Under the pieces are notes generated by a model. It did not search any database. It had not been told where the DNA came from and worked only from the letters and a program-made list of their open reading frames with translations. Position numbers and translations under genes: made by a program. A stretch of DNA of 64,000 nt from Aeromicrobium sp. PE09-221 (GTDB lineage Bacteria; Actinomycetota; Actinomycetes; Propionibacteriales; Nocardioidaceae): NCBI RefSeq assembly GCF_002174305.1, contig NZ_MIJB01000014.1, forward strand, positions 1 through 64,000, written 5' to 3'. Shown here piece by piece: positions 51,141 to 60,200 of this stretch; within the stretch, counting starts at the first letter, position 1, and every line of letters starts with the position of its first letter.

Positions 51141-52200
51141 CCGGTCGGGCATGTGCAGGACTCCTTCAGGTCGCAGGCCGGCAGGCCCTCGCCCCGGAAC
51201 AGCCCGGCGTCCGCGGTGGTGGCCGACAGGGCGTCGACGGCCAGCAGGACCGTGGCTGCGGTCCAGGTGGACTGCTCGACGGGCCACCGTTTGCCGTCGC
51301 GGTAGACCAAGCCGGTCCAGTAGGACCCGTCGTCGTCGCGCAGGTGCTGCATCGAGCCAAGCATGCTTCGCGCCTGCTCCGAGCATCCGATCACGTCCAG
51401 GGCCAGCACCAGCTCACACGTCTCGGCGCCGGTGACCCACGGATGGTCGTGGACGCACCGCACACCCAGGCCGTCGCAGACGAACTGCTCCCACCTGGCG
51501 TCGAGGCGCCCGGCGGCGACCTGTCGGGGCAGGATGCCGCCCAGCACCGGGTAGTACCAGTCCATCGCGTGCCGGTCCTTGGGCGTGTACAGCTCCGGGT
51601 GGTGATCGAGCGCGTGTCGCAGCGACGACGCCGCGAGCTCCCAGTCCGGGACCGGGGCCGCGCACGCCTCGGCGAGGGCGGCGGCGTTGCGCAGGCTGAG
51701 GTAGGTGCTGGCGTCCCCGGTGACCAGCGACTCCTCGGCGGGCCGGCCCGCCGGGTCCTTGGCCCAGTGGAACGCACCCTCGGGGCCTGCATGGTCAGGA
51801 CGGCCTCGATCGCCGAGCGGACCGTCGGCCACATGTGGGACAGGAAGCCGTCGTCGCCCGTGACGATCCAGTGGTGCCGCACCCCGGTGGCCACGTAGGC
51901 ACAGAAGTTGGCGCTCGTGGTGGGGTCCTGCTCAGTGTCGCCGTGGTAGCGAGCCGCCCAGGTGCCGTCGGGGCGCTGGGCCCTGCGCAGCCACTCATAG
52001 GCTCGCTCGGCCTCCTGCACGCGTCCGGCAGCAGTCAGGCCCATCGCCGCCTGGACATGGTCCCACGGATCGGCGTGCCCACCGTCGAACCACGGGACCT
52101 GGCCAGAGGGCTTCTGAAGTGAGGCGATCCAATCGGCCGTCCGCTCGCATTCGGCCTCGGTCAGCACGCCGGGCAGCGACAGTCGCGGCATCGGGATCAC
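51137..52200 (-). pseudogene. Prenyltransferase/squalene-cyclase-like protein (frameshifted)
   Basis: Two parts of about 130 and 220 residues in different frames join near 51782-51786, at a run of four G (C on the coding strand). The first part has QKPSGQVPWFDGGHADPWDH and RRAQRPDGTWAARYHGDTEQ. The second has RNAAALAEACAAPVPDWELA and LRDDDGSYWTGLVYRDGKRW. The repeated W-x-DG motifs are typical of alpha/alpha-toroid prenyltransferase-like proteins. Start is the GTG at 52200, overlapping the upstream methyltransferase. Confidence 0.78.
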
Positions 52201-52909
52201 TCCGGCTTGCGGAAGTAGAGGGCGACGCTCTTGCCGATGACCGGGTCGAGCAGTGCCTCGGCGAAACGGTGATCTCGGGTGCCTTCATCATGTCCCACAC
52301 CAGCAGCCGGTGGTAGCCACGGACCAGGGGGTGCTGGTCACGCTGGACGCCGACCGCGCACTTGATCCACCAGTACGGCGAGTGCAGGGCGTGGGCATGG
52401 TGGCTGCCGGTCGACGTCAGGCCCGTCACGGTGATCTTCTCGCGCAGCTCGTCGGCCCGGTAGATGCGCACGTGGCCGCCCTCGTTGGCGTGGTACTCAT
52501 CGGACAACGCCCAGCAGATGCGTTCGGGCAGCCAGCACGGGACCGTGACGGCCAGGAGTCCACCGGGTCGGAGCACCCGCACGAGCTCGGTGATCGCCCG
52601 GTCGTCCTCGGGTACGTGCTCGAGGATCTCCGAGGCGAGCACCACGTCGAACGTCGCGTCTTCGTAGGGCATCTGCAGGACGTCGCCGGCCTCGACCACG
52701 CCCGTGGCCTCGGGCGGGAGCTCGACATCGGCACGCAACGCGCCGAACATCTCTTCCACGCCCTTGAGCTCCACCTCGTCGAGGTCGAAGGCTGCGACCT
52801 GGGCACCGCGCCGCAGGGCCTCGTAGGAGTGCCGGCCGGCTCCCGCGCCGACCTCGATGAAGCGCGTCACGGGGCCGACCCCCAGCCGATCGAAGTCAAC
52901 GGTGAGCAC
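52197..52909 (-). pseudogene. Class I SAM-dependent methyltransferase 2 (frameshifted near its end)
   Basis: This is a Methyltransf_11-like protein: FIEVGAGAGRHSYEALRRG, AFDLDEVELKG, PYEDATFDVVLASEILEHVP and LRPGGLLAVTVPCW. The frame breaks near 52262-52268 after MMKAPEIT. The alternative frame reads AEALLDPVIGKSVALYFRKP and stops at 52197, overlapping the next gene by 4 nt, so the true C-terminus is identified. The GTG at 52909 follows AGAGGAAG. Confidence 0.8.
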
Positions 52910-54162
52910 GGCGGCTTCCTCTCTGGTTCGATGCGTGGTGCGTGGCGATGGCGGACTCATAGGCCTCGACCGTTGCCCTGGCAACGGCGGTCCAGCTGAA
53001 GCTCTCCATCGCCCGCTCCCGCGCAGCACGGCCCATCGTCTCTCGCATGTGCGGGTCATTGAGCAGAGCGCCGACGGTGGTGACCAGGGCCTCGACGTCC
53101 CCTGGCGGCACCAGGAGCCCGGCCTCGCCGCCGGTCCCCACCACCTCGGGCAGGGCCCCGGCATCGCTGGCGACCACAGGCGTCCCGCACGCCATCGCCT
53201 CCACCGTCGGCAGGGAGAACCCCTCGTAGAGCGAGGGCACCACCATGACCTCGGCCGAGGCAAGAACGTCCGCGAGCCGGCAACGCTGATGCTGGTCAGC
53301 GCGCGGACATGATCGCCCAGGCCCAGCGCGGCGATCAGGCGCTCACTGGGACCGCCGGGCTCCAGCGAGCAGACCAGGTCGAGCGTCACGTCGCGCTTGG
53401 TACGCAGCTTCGCGACGGTCTCCAGCAGGTGCGGGACGCCCTTGAGGGGGCTTGTCCGCGCTGGCGACCGTCACGACCCGGCCCGGCCGACGTTCGCGAG
53501 CCGGGGCGACCAGCTCGGTGTCGACCCCGAGCGGGATCACCTGCACCCGGCCACGGTCGAGTCCGAAGTCATCGGCGGTGTCGTCGTCAGCCGATACTCC
53601 GGAGACCCCCACGATCGTGTCGAGCTGCCGGGCCACGCGACCCTGCATGCGTACGAACCCGTACCAGCGGGCCACCGACAGTTTGCGCCAGCCTCGGGCG
53701 GCATCGATCTCGACCCTGCGGTCACGGGTGATCGGGTGGTGAATGGTGGTCACCAGTGGAAGGCGGCGCGCGATCTAGAGCATCCCGTAGCCCAGGCACT
53801 GGTTGTCGTGGACGACGTCGAAGTCGCTCGCCCGGTCCTTGAGCAGTCCCGCGACCCGCAGGCTGAACGTCAGTGGCTCGGCGAAGACACCCGTGCTAAT
53901 CAGCAGATATTCGAGCAGATGGTATGGGTCCCCGAGCTCGCCGAGACGTGGTGTGCGCACGGATTCCGCCTCGGCGAACAGATCCAGGCTGGGGTACCTT
54001 CGTCACGCGCACCCGAGGATCGATGGCGTGCGGGTAGGGCTGGCCGGAGAAGACCTCGACCTCATGCCCCAGCTCGACCAGGGAGCCCGCCAACTGGCGA
54101 ACGTAGACACTCTGCCCGCCGCTGTGCTCCTTCGTGCGGTAGGACAGCAAAGCGATACGCAC
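52896..54162 (-). pseudogene. GT4-type glycosyltransferase (three frameshifts and one TAG)
   Basis: The N-terminus, MRIALLSYRTKEHSGGQSVY, and GHEVEVFSGQPYP are typical of GT-B glycosyltransferases. The C-terminal nucleotide-sugar domain has PSLYEGFSLPTVEAMACGTP and VVASDAGALPEV. Frame switches are needed near 53988, 53447 (a run of five G on the plus strand) and 53285. A TAG at 53775-53777 follows HDNQCLGYGML, and the same frame continues with IARRLPLVTTIHHPITRD. All parts are present, so the damage is recent or technical. Confidence 0.82.
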
Positions 54163-54587
54163 CCCACACCCTCCTGTCGGACCATGACGACGCTCTCACA
54201 CCTCGGCGACCGGCATAGCCGGACGCGCCGCCAGCACGAGTCGGCGGCGGAGCGCGAGCTCGCGGCCGGCTTTGCGGACCGCGATCGCTGCGATCGTACC
54301 TGCATCCGGGCACACGGCAACGACTGGGCGCAATGGAACTGGTCTGCCGACTGGGGTTGCTGCGCAATGCCAGATGCGCGGCGGTCTTCGGCGGATGACT
54401 CGCCGTCTCCGGGATTTCCATCAAGACTCGGCGAAGCTGCCGTGGCCATCGCGGCTACGGCGGGACGCCGAAATGCCACTCTCTTGACATCATCCTCGGC
54501 ACAATCGAAGATAGAACTAGAATTTTCTTCTAGAAATACATGTGGACGTCGTGCCGTTGGCCGACGACGAGCCGAGGGACGATATCC
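54163..54587. other. Gap between divergent glycosyltransferase and acyl-CoA dehydrogenase genes
   Basis: This 425-bp region shows no supported gene. Its right end (54484-54533) holds the dehydrogenase promoter and operator. The left end would carry the glycosyltransferase promoter, but no hexamers are clear. Confidence 0.5.
54484..54533 (+). promoter_or_regulatory. Promoter and TetR-type operator of the acyl-CoA dehydrogenase operon
   Basis: A -35 box TTGACA (54484-54489) is followed at 17-18 nt by a weak -10 (GAAGAT/AAGATA). An AT-rich palindrome, CTAGAA-N5-TTCTAG (54517-54533), lies just downstream, where a bound repressor would block initiation. The core AGAA-N5-TTCT is shared with the operator at 57153-57179. 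Confidence 0.65.
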
Positions 54588-55760
54588 GTGCGACTGCAAC
54601 TGACCGACGAACAAGAGGCCTTCCGAGACAGGATGCGCTCCTTCTTCTCCATCGCCGTTCCCCAGGAGATCCGCGACAAGGTCGCTGCCGGTGCCGAACT
54701 CTCCCGGGAGGAGATCGTCAGCAGCCAGCAGATACTCAACGCCCACGGACTCGCGGTACCACAGTGGCCCGTCGCGTGGGGTGGGCAGGACTGGACGCCA
54801 GTCGAGCGCCACCTCTGGACCGATGAGCTCCAGCGATCCGCCACCCCGATGCCATTGGTCTTCAACACCAGCCTGGTCGGACCCGTCATCGCTGAGTTCG
54901 GGACCGAGGAACAGAAGCAGCGCTTCCTGCCCGCAACCGCCAACCTGGACATCTGGTGGTGCCAGGGATTCTCCGAGCCCGAGGCCGGATCGGACCTGGC
55001 TTCGTTGCGAACCCGTGCGGTCCGCGAAGATGACCACTACATCGTCAACGGGCAGAAGACCTGGACGACATACGCCCACTATGCCGACTGGATGTTCGCG
55101 CTGGTGCGCACCGACCCGGACGCCCCGCGCAAGCAGCAGGGCATCTCGTTCCTGCTGATCGACATGACCAGTCCGGGAGTGACTGTGAGGCCGATCGAGT
55201 TGCTGGACGGCGCCAAGGAGGTCAACGAGGTCTTCCTCGACGACGTCCGGGTGCCGGCGGAGAACCTGATCGGCGAGGATAACCAAGGCTGGGCCTGCGC
55301 CAAGTTCCTGCTCGGCAATGAGCGCGGTGGCTTCGCCATGTCCCAGGTCGTTCGCCGTCGCCTCGCCCAGGCGAAGCAGGCCGCCGCCGAGATCCCCTGC
55401 GGCGGCGGCAATCTGCTGGACGACCAGCTCTTCCGGGCCCGCATCGCCGAGCTGGAGACGACCGCCCAGGCCCTGGAGGTGACCGGCCTTCGCGTCGTTG
55501 CCGGATCGCAGAGCGGTCGGCCCAATCCGATCTCGTCATTGTTGAAGCTGCGCGGTAGCCAACTCCACCAGGACACCACCCAACTTCTGCTCGACGTCGC
55601 CGGACCGGACGCACGACTGTTCGAGCCCGGGAGTACCTCTGCGCCCGACTGGGCCCCGCGCACCGCGCGAACCTACCTGAACAACCGCAAGTCGACGATC
55701 TACGGCGGCTCAAGCGAAGTTCAGCGCTCGATCATCGCCTCTTCGATCCTGGGACTGTGA
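54588..55760 (+). CDS. Acyl-CoA dehydrogenase (FadE-like) 1
   Basis: This 390-aa flavoprotein is predicted to introduce an alpha-beta double bond in an acyl-CoA. FAD/substrate motifs include WWCQGFSEPEAGSDLASLRT, NGQKTWTTYAHYADW and the C-terminal TIYGGSSEVQRSIIASSILG. The usual catalytic Glu of the YEGT motif is replaced by Gly, as in branched-chain or sterol-side-chain enzymes that place the base elsewhere. The GTG at 54588 follows GAGGGA. The next dehydrogenase starts 9 bp after its stop. Confidence 0.9.
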   Translation: MRLQLTDEQEAFRDRMRSFFSIAVPQEIRDKVAAGAELSREEIVSSQQILNAHGLAVPQWPVAWGGQDWTPVERHLWTDELQRSATPMPLVFNTSLVGPVIAEFGTEEQKQRFLPATANLDIWWCQGFSEPEAGSDLASLRTRAVREDDHYIVNGQKTWTTYAHYADWMFALVRTDPDAPRKQQGISFLLIDMTSPGVTVRPIELLDGAKEVNEVFLDDVRVPAENLIGEDNQGWACAKFLLGNERGGFAMSQVVRRRLAQAKQAAAEIPCGGGNLLDDQLFRARIAELETTAQALEVTGLRVVAGSQSGRPNPISSLLKLRGSQLHQDTTQLLLDVAGPDARLFEPGSTSAPDWAPRTARTYLNNRKSTIYGGSSEVQRSIIASSILGL

Positions 55761-55769
55761 GGACACGCC

Positions 55770-56885
55770 ATGGACTTCGACCTCTCCCCTGAACAGTTGG
55801 CCCTCCGGGCCACGGTCAGAGACCTGTTCGCCGACCACTACGACAGCATCGAGCAACGCAATGCCGTCTCCTCCACCGACTTGGGATGGAGCGAGAGCCT
55901 CTGGCGTCAAGCCGCCACGATGGGCCTGCTCGGCCTGCCGTTCGATGAGGAGTACGGGGGCATGGGAGCTGGGCCGGTGGAAATCTCGGTTGCCATGGAG
56001 GAGGCCGGCCGTGTTCTCGCCCCGGAGCCCTTCGTTGAAGCGGTCTACCTCCCCGGCATGCTGATCTCGCGTGCCGCCAACCCCGAGCAACGCAAGCGCA
56101 TGATCGCCCCGTTGGTAGCCGGCGACACCCGCGCCGCGTTCGCCCACGACGAGCCCGGATCACGCTGGCCGACCAACCGGGTCCAGACCCAGGCGAAACA
56201 AGACGGGGACCAAGTGCTTCTGACCGGCCGGAAGCGCCCGGTCGCCGCTGCCGACAGCGCCGACCTGCTCATCGTCTCAGCACTGACGACCGAGGGCACT
56301 ACCGGACTGTATGCCGTGGATGCCGGCAGCGCAGGGCTGCAACGCCATGTCTACCGCACCCACGACGAACGGCGAGGCGCCGAACTGGTGTTTGACCAGG
56401 TCCCGGCCGAGCCGTTGGCGGAGCGAGCCGAGGTCACGGCGTTGGTCACCGAAGGGTACATCTGTGCCCAGACAGCGCAGTGCGCCGAGGCCGTGGGAGC
56501 CATGCGAGCGGTACTGCAACTGACCGTCGACTACCTGAAGGCCCGACAGCAGTTCGGAGTCCCCCTGTCGACCTTCCAGGCCCTGACCCATCGGGCCGCG
56601 GACATGTATGAGGCCGTGGAGCTGGCCAACAGCCTCACCCTCCAGGCGACCGCGGCGCTCGCCGACGGGATCGTGGACCCGGTATTGGCATCCCGTGCGA
56701 AACTGCAGGTCGGCCGTGCTTCGGTCTTCGTCGGTGAGCAGGCCGTCCAGATGCACGGTGGGATCGGCATCACCCGCGAGTACCCGGCCAGTCACTTCCT
56801 GAGCCGCCTCACCGCAATCAGCCGAACCTTCGGTTCGACTGACGACCACCTGCGCCACCTCGCGAGCCTGGTCGGCACGGACTGA
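55770..56885 (+). CDS. Acyl-CoA dehydrogenase (FadE-like) 2
   Basis: This 371-aa protein is shorter and more divergent than its partner. It has LLGLPFDEEYGGMGAGPVEI, a weakened FAD-binding segment (DEPGSRWPTNRV in place of the usual TEP-x-AGSD) and a HGGIGITREYPASHF C-terminal motif. Adjacent unequal pairs like this form alpha2-beta2 acyl-CoA dehydrogenases in mycobacterial steroid degradation. A heterocomplex with the upstream enzyme is likely. The ATG follows GAGG at 7-nt spacing. Confidence 0.87.
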   Translation: MDFDLSPEQLALRATVRDLFADHYDSIEQRNAVSSTDLGWSESLWRQAATMGLLGLPFDEEYGGMGAGPVEISVAMEEAGRVLAPEPFVEAVYLPGMLISRAANPEQRKRMIAPLVAGDTRAAFAHDEPGSRWPTNRVQTQAKQDGDQVLLTGRKRPVAAADSADLLIVSALTTEGTTGLYAVDAGSAGLQRHVYRTHDERRGAELVFDQVPAEPLAERAEVTALVTEGYICAQTAQCAEAVGAMRAVLQLTVDYLKARQQFGVPLSTFQALTHRAADMYEAVELANSLTLQATAALADGIVDPVLASRAKLQVGRASVFVGEQAVQMHGGIGITREYPASHFLSRLTAISRTFGSTDDHLRHLASLVGTD

Positions 56886-56942
56886 ACGCCCTCACGATCC
56901 GACAACACACCAAAGCTCACCACAGGCGACGGAAGGGACGTC

Positions 56943-57122
56943 ATGCGTTATCAGATCGAATGCCCGTGCGGGCAGACCATCGTCGCCGCGGACGCGGTGT
57001 TCGTCGACCTCGTCAATGAGCATCTGGCCGCTGCCCACGACGGCCGCACTTACACCGAGGAACAGATCATGTTCCTCGCCTCACCCGCTCCCGACGGCGC
57101 ACGCGGCTCCGACCCGCCGTGA
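56943..57122 (+). CDS. DUF1059-like small protein
   Basis: This 59-aa protein has MRYQIECPCGQTIVAAD at the N-terminus (CPCG pair) and then VNEHLAAAHDGRTYTEEQI, the DUF1059 pattern of a Cys pair followed by a conserved His. The ATG is preceded by GGAAGG at 6-nt spacing. The gene lies 57 bp behind the second dehydrogenase and probably ends that transcript. The function is unknown; a small metal-binding or regulatory protein is possible. Confidence 0.75.
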   Translation: MRYQIECPCGQTIVAADAVFVDLVNEHLAAAHDGRTYTEEQIMFLASPAPDGARGSDPP

Positions 57123-57138
57123 GCTTTGAAAGCAGTCC

Positions 57139-57179
57139 TTGACAAGTCTGATCAATTTCAGAATATAATTCTGAAATTG
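57139..57179 (+). promoter_or_regulatory. Promoter with overlapping 27-bp palindromic operator
   Basis: TTGACA (57139-57144) is followed by AATATA at 17 nt (or TATAAT at 19 nt). The -10 region is embedded in a perfect palindrome with arms CAATTTCAGAA (57153-57163) and TTCTGAAATTG (57169-57179) around TATAA. A dimeric repressor, most simply the TetR at 59364-60041, would occlude RNA polymerase. Confidence 0.8.
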
Positions 57180-57220
57180 TCGTTCTCAGGTAGCCCTGTC
57201 CGCCCGAAGGAAGAAGCCCC

Positions 57221-58348
57221 ATGTCCGTGACCACGAGAGCCAGTCTGCTTCGCCATGCACCAAGCAAGTATGAGCTGGCCACCGTCGAGCTCGATGAGCC
57301 GCGCAAGGACGAGATCCTGGTCAAGATGGCGGCCTCTGGCCTTTGTCATTCCGACGACCACCTTGCCACCGGGGACCTCCCCGCCGGGGTCTACCCCTTG
57401 GCCGGCGGGCACGAGGGGGCTGGCGTCGTCGTCGAGGTCGGGCCGCACACGGGGAGCTTTGAGGCAGGTGACCACGTCGTCTTCTCCTTCCTCGCCTCCT
57501 GTGGTCGATGCGAGTTCTGCGCCCGCGGCTTGGGAAACCTCTGCGATCGAGGGGCCGACGTGCTCATGGGGGCCCGCCCCGGCCAGCCCGGTTCCTACCG
57601 CATGTCCGAGAACGGCACTGCGGTCGGTCAGGCCATGGGCATCTCGACGCTGAGCGAGTACACCACTGTCTCTGTGGACTCCGCGGTCAAGATCGACTCG
57701 ACGATCCCCCTCGAGGCTGCCGCACTGCTGGGCTGCGCAGTTCCGACCGGTTGGGGATCGGCGGTCAACTCCGCCGACATCACCCCCGGAGGAGTCGTGA
57801 TCGTCATGGGCGTGGGTGGAATCGGCGCCGTGGCACTCCAGGGGGCGGTGCACGCTGGTGCACGCACGGTCATCGCCGTCGACCCGGTGGCCTTCAAGCG
57901 TGAGGTCGCGCCCGCCTTCGGCGCCACCCACGCCTTCGCCACGATCGAAGAGGCCACCGAATGCGCCAAGTCGCTCACCAACGGGCAAGGTGCCGACGCC
58001 ACGATTGTCACCGTGGGAGTCGTCAAGGGTGACCACATCGCCCAGGCCCTGGCCTCGGTGCGCAAGGCGGGCACCGTGGTGGTCACGGCACTTGGTCCGT
58101 TCTTCGACGTCGGTGCACCGATCATGCTCAGCGAGCTCACGCTCTACCAGAAGCGCATCCAGGGCAGCCTCTTCGGCCAAGCCAATGCTCGCTTCGACAT
58201 CCCCCAGCTCCTCCGGATGTACCAGGACGGCGTGCTCAAGCTCGATGAGCTCATCACCCGCCGCTACCGCCTGGAGGAAGTTGCCCAAGCCTACGAAGAC
58301 ATGCACGCCGGGACCAACATCCGCGGCCTGGTCGTCTTCGACGATTGA
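57221..58348 (+). CDS. Zinc-dependent alcohol dehydrogenase, NDMA-dependent type
   Basis: This 375-aa MDR-family enzyme has catalytic zinc ligands in SGLCHSDDH and GGHEGAGVV, the structural zinc site CGRCEFCARGLGNLC, and the Rossmann motif GVGGIGAVALQGA. Its closest recognisable group is the actinobacterial NDMA-dependent (nicotinoprotein-like) alcohol dehydrogenases, which keep the cofactor bound. Expected reaction: alcohol to aldehyde in the same pathway as the acyl-CoA enzymes. It has its own promoter and operator. Confidence 0.87.
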   Translation: MSVTTRASLLRHAPSKYELATVELDEPRKDEILVKMAASGLCHSDDHLATGDLPAGVYPLAGGHEGAGVVVEVGPHTGSFEAGDHVVFSFLASCGRCEFCARGLGNLCDRGADVLMGARPGQPGSYRMSENGTAVGQAMGISTLSEYTTVSVDSAVKIDSTIPLEAAALLGCAVPTGWGSAVNSADITPGGVVIVMGVGGIGAVALQGAVHAGARTVIAVDPVAFKREVAPAFGATHAFATIEEATECAKSLTNGQGADATIVTVGVVKGDHIAQALASVRKAGTVVVTALGPFFDVGAPIMLSELTLYQKRIQGSLFGQANARFDIPQLLRMYQDGVLKLDELITRRYRLEEVAQAYEDMHAGTNIRGLVVFDD

Positions 58349-58408
58349 TCACCTCGACGGTCGGGCGACTTGGCCGACCTCATCACTCGAATCGCACTGG
58401 AGGCCGTC

Positions 58409-59323
58409 GTGACCGAGCGCGGTGTCAGCACCTTCGATCGCACCGGGCATCGCCCCCTGCCCATGGAGTCCTTGTTGGACACCGTTGGGCAGCTGGCTCC
58501 CGGGCTCTTCGAGGCCGGGCCGAGAGCCGCGGTCCGTGAGCACGCCTTCGGAGGCGGCACCGCGGCCCAGGCGCTCTGGGCGGCAACCCAGACAGTCGAG
58601 CAGGACCGCGAGGTCCACGCAGTCCACTGTCGATTCCTGCGCCACGGTGACACCACCGCGCCCACGCAGATCGAGGTGACACCGACCCAGGATGGCCGCA
58701 GGTACACTGCCCGCTCGGTCGTGGCCGAGCAGCACGGTCGAAAGATCTTGACCATGGACGCCGCCTTCCACCTGCCCGAGAGCGGCTGGCAACATCAGGT
58801 CCCCACGGCGGACGCCCCCGACGCTGAGGATGTTCCGGCGCTCGAGGACCGCTTGCTCACCCTCTCCGATGCGGGGCAGCGGTGGCTGGATCACCTCAGG
58901 AACAGCCATCCCTTCGAGTTCCGCTTTGTCGACACCCTGCACCCGATTCTCTCAGGTGAATGCACCTACCCACCCCGTCTTCGAGCTTGGCTGCGCTCAC
59001 GCGACCCGTTGCCGAGCGATCGCTTCGCCCAAGCCTGTGCGATGGTCTACGTCTCGGACCTGTTCCTTCTCTCAACCGCGATGATGCCGCACGTGCCTGT
59101 GGCCAGCCGTGACAACGTGGCCCGCGCCAGTCTGGACCACGCCGTGTGGCTGCATCGCACACCTGACCTGGACGACTGGCATCTGTTCGACATGGAGAGC
59201 ACCTGGGCAGGGCACGGCCGCGCGCTGTGCGGGAGCCGAATCTTCGACCGCGATGGCCGAATCGTTGCGACCGTCCAACAGGAGGTCATGCTCCGTCAGC
59301 CGTCAGAGCCAGCAACGGACTGA
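58409..59323 (+). CDS. Acyl-CoA thioesterase II (TesB-like)
   Basis: This protein of about 304 aa has a double-hotdog fold. The N-terminal half has FGGGTAAQALWAATQTV and the C-terminal half HAVWLHRTPDLDDWHLFDME, followed by GRALCGSRIFDRDGRIVATV, the TesB signature. It is expected to release free acid or CoA from acyl-CoA intermediates. The GTG at 58409 has GGAGG five bases upstream and is preferred to the TTG at 58370. Confidence 0.87.
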   Translation: MTERGVSTFDRTGHRPLPMESLLDTVGQLAPGLFEAGPRAAVREHAFGGGTAAQALWAATQTVEQDREVHAVHCRFLRHGDTTAPTQIEVTPTQDGRRYTARSVVAEQHGRKILTMDAAFHLPESGWQHQVPTADAPDAEDVPALEDRLLTLSDAGQRWLDHLRNSHPFEFRFVDTLHPILSGECTYPPRLRAWLRSRDPLPSDRFAQACAMVYVSDLFLLSTAMMPHVPVASRDNVARASLDHAVWLHRTPDLDDWHLFDMESTWAGHGRALCGSRIFDRDGRIVATVQQEVMLRQPSEPATD

Positions 59324-59363
59324 CCCCGGCCGGGATGGGCGGGGTTATGCAAATCGATGACGT

Positions 59364-60041
59364 TCAGGACTTTCCCAGGACCTCGGAGACGACCTCAGCC
59401 TTGACCAGGTGGGTGATGATCGAGACGGCAGCGTCGGTCAGCTGCTCGGCCTCACCTAAATCGGCACTGCCCATGATCTCCTGACCCGCCTCACCGATGA
59501 TGGTCGTCAGAATCGCGACGGTGAGCCGACCCGCTGGCTGGTCCGGCGAATGCAGCAGCAAGGTGTTCTGCTTGAGCCATCTGTAGCGACGCTGACGTCG
59601 CATCGCATCGAAACCCGACGGCCCGTCACGGTCGTAGAACAACCGGCCGATAGATCGAGTCTCCCACGCACCCTCCAGGTATCCGCGGGCTCCCGCCGCG
59701 AACAACGTCATCGAGTCAGACTCCCCAGCGCGACGCGCAACGGCGACGGCCTCGGCCGCTCGCTCCTCCTGGGAGCTCATCCACTGGTCCCACAGCGCCA
59801 TGTACAGGCCGGTCTTGTCCCCGAAGTGGTGGTAGAGGCTGCCCACGCTGGAGTTAGCGCGCTCGACGACCTCGGCAACGCTGGCCTTGGCGTAACCGTG
59901 CTCGATGAAGACCTCTCGTGCCGCATCCAGCAACATGCGCTGGGTATCGGCAGTACGGCTCCACCTCCACGAGGAACGGTTCTGCTCCAATTCAACCGTC
60001 GCGTCAGACTCCTGACCGGTCTCGGACTGCCCGGTGGACAT
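59364..60041 (-). CDS. TetR family regulator of the acyl-CoA cluster
   Basis: This protein of about 225 aa has helix-turn-helix VAEVVERANSSVGSLYHHFG at about residues 52-71 and a C-terminal dimer/ligand domain. It is convergent with the thioesterase gene, 40 bp apart. It is the best candidate to bind the AGAA-N5-TTCT palindromes at 54517 and 57153. The ATG at 60041 (MSTGQSETG) is chosen over the upstream ATG at 60128, whose extension is Pro/Arg-rich. Confidence 0.85.
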   Translation of the reverse strand: MSTGQSETGQESDATVELEQNRSSWRWSRTADTQRMLLDAAREVFIEHGYAKASVAEVVERANSSVGSLYHHFGDKTGLYMALWDQWMSSQEERAAEAVAVARRAGESDSMTLFAAGARGYLEGAWETRSIGRLFYDRDGPSGFDAMRRQRRYRWLKQNTLLLHSPDQPAGRLTVAILTTIIGEAGQEIMGSADLGEAEQLTDAAVSIITHLVKAEVVSEVLGKS

Positions 60042-60200
60042 CAGGTGCGCTCGCCTTGTCCGAGGAGCTCGGGCCACGATCGGGAGATCCGGAGCCACCG
60101 CATCTGGGACGCGCGGGCCGGCGGCCAACTCTGGAACATCTCGCCACTCCTCGATGAAATCGGGTTCAGGTGTCCTGCGGATCGGGACGCCTGCGCCGAA

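Noticed and set aside
54517-57179. KstR/KstR2 operators of the cholesterol regulon
   Set aside because: The palindromes have a 5-bp centre between AGAA and TTCT and lack the AAC/GTT half-sites of KstR and the AAGCAAG half-sites of KstR2. A local TetR is a simpler assignment.
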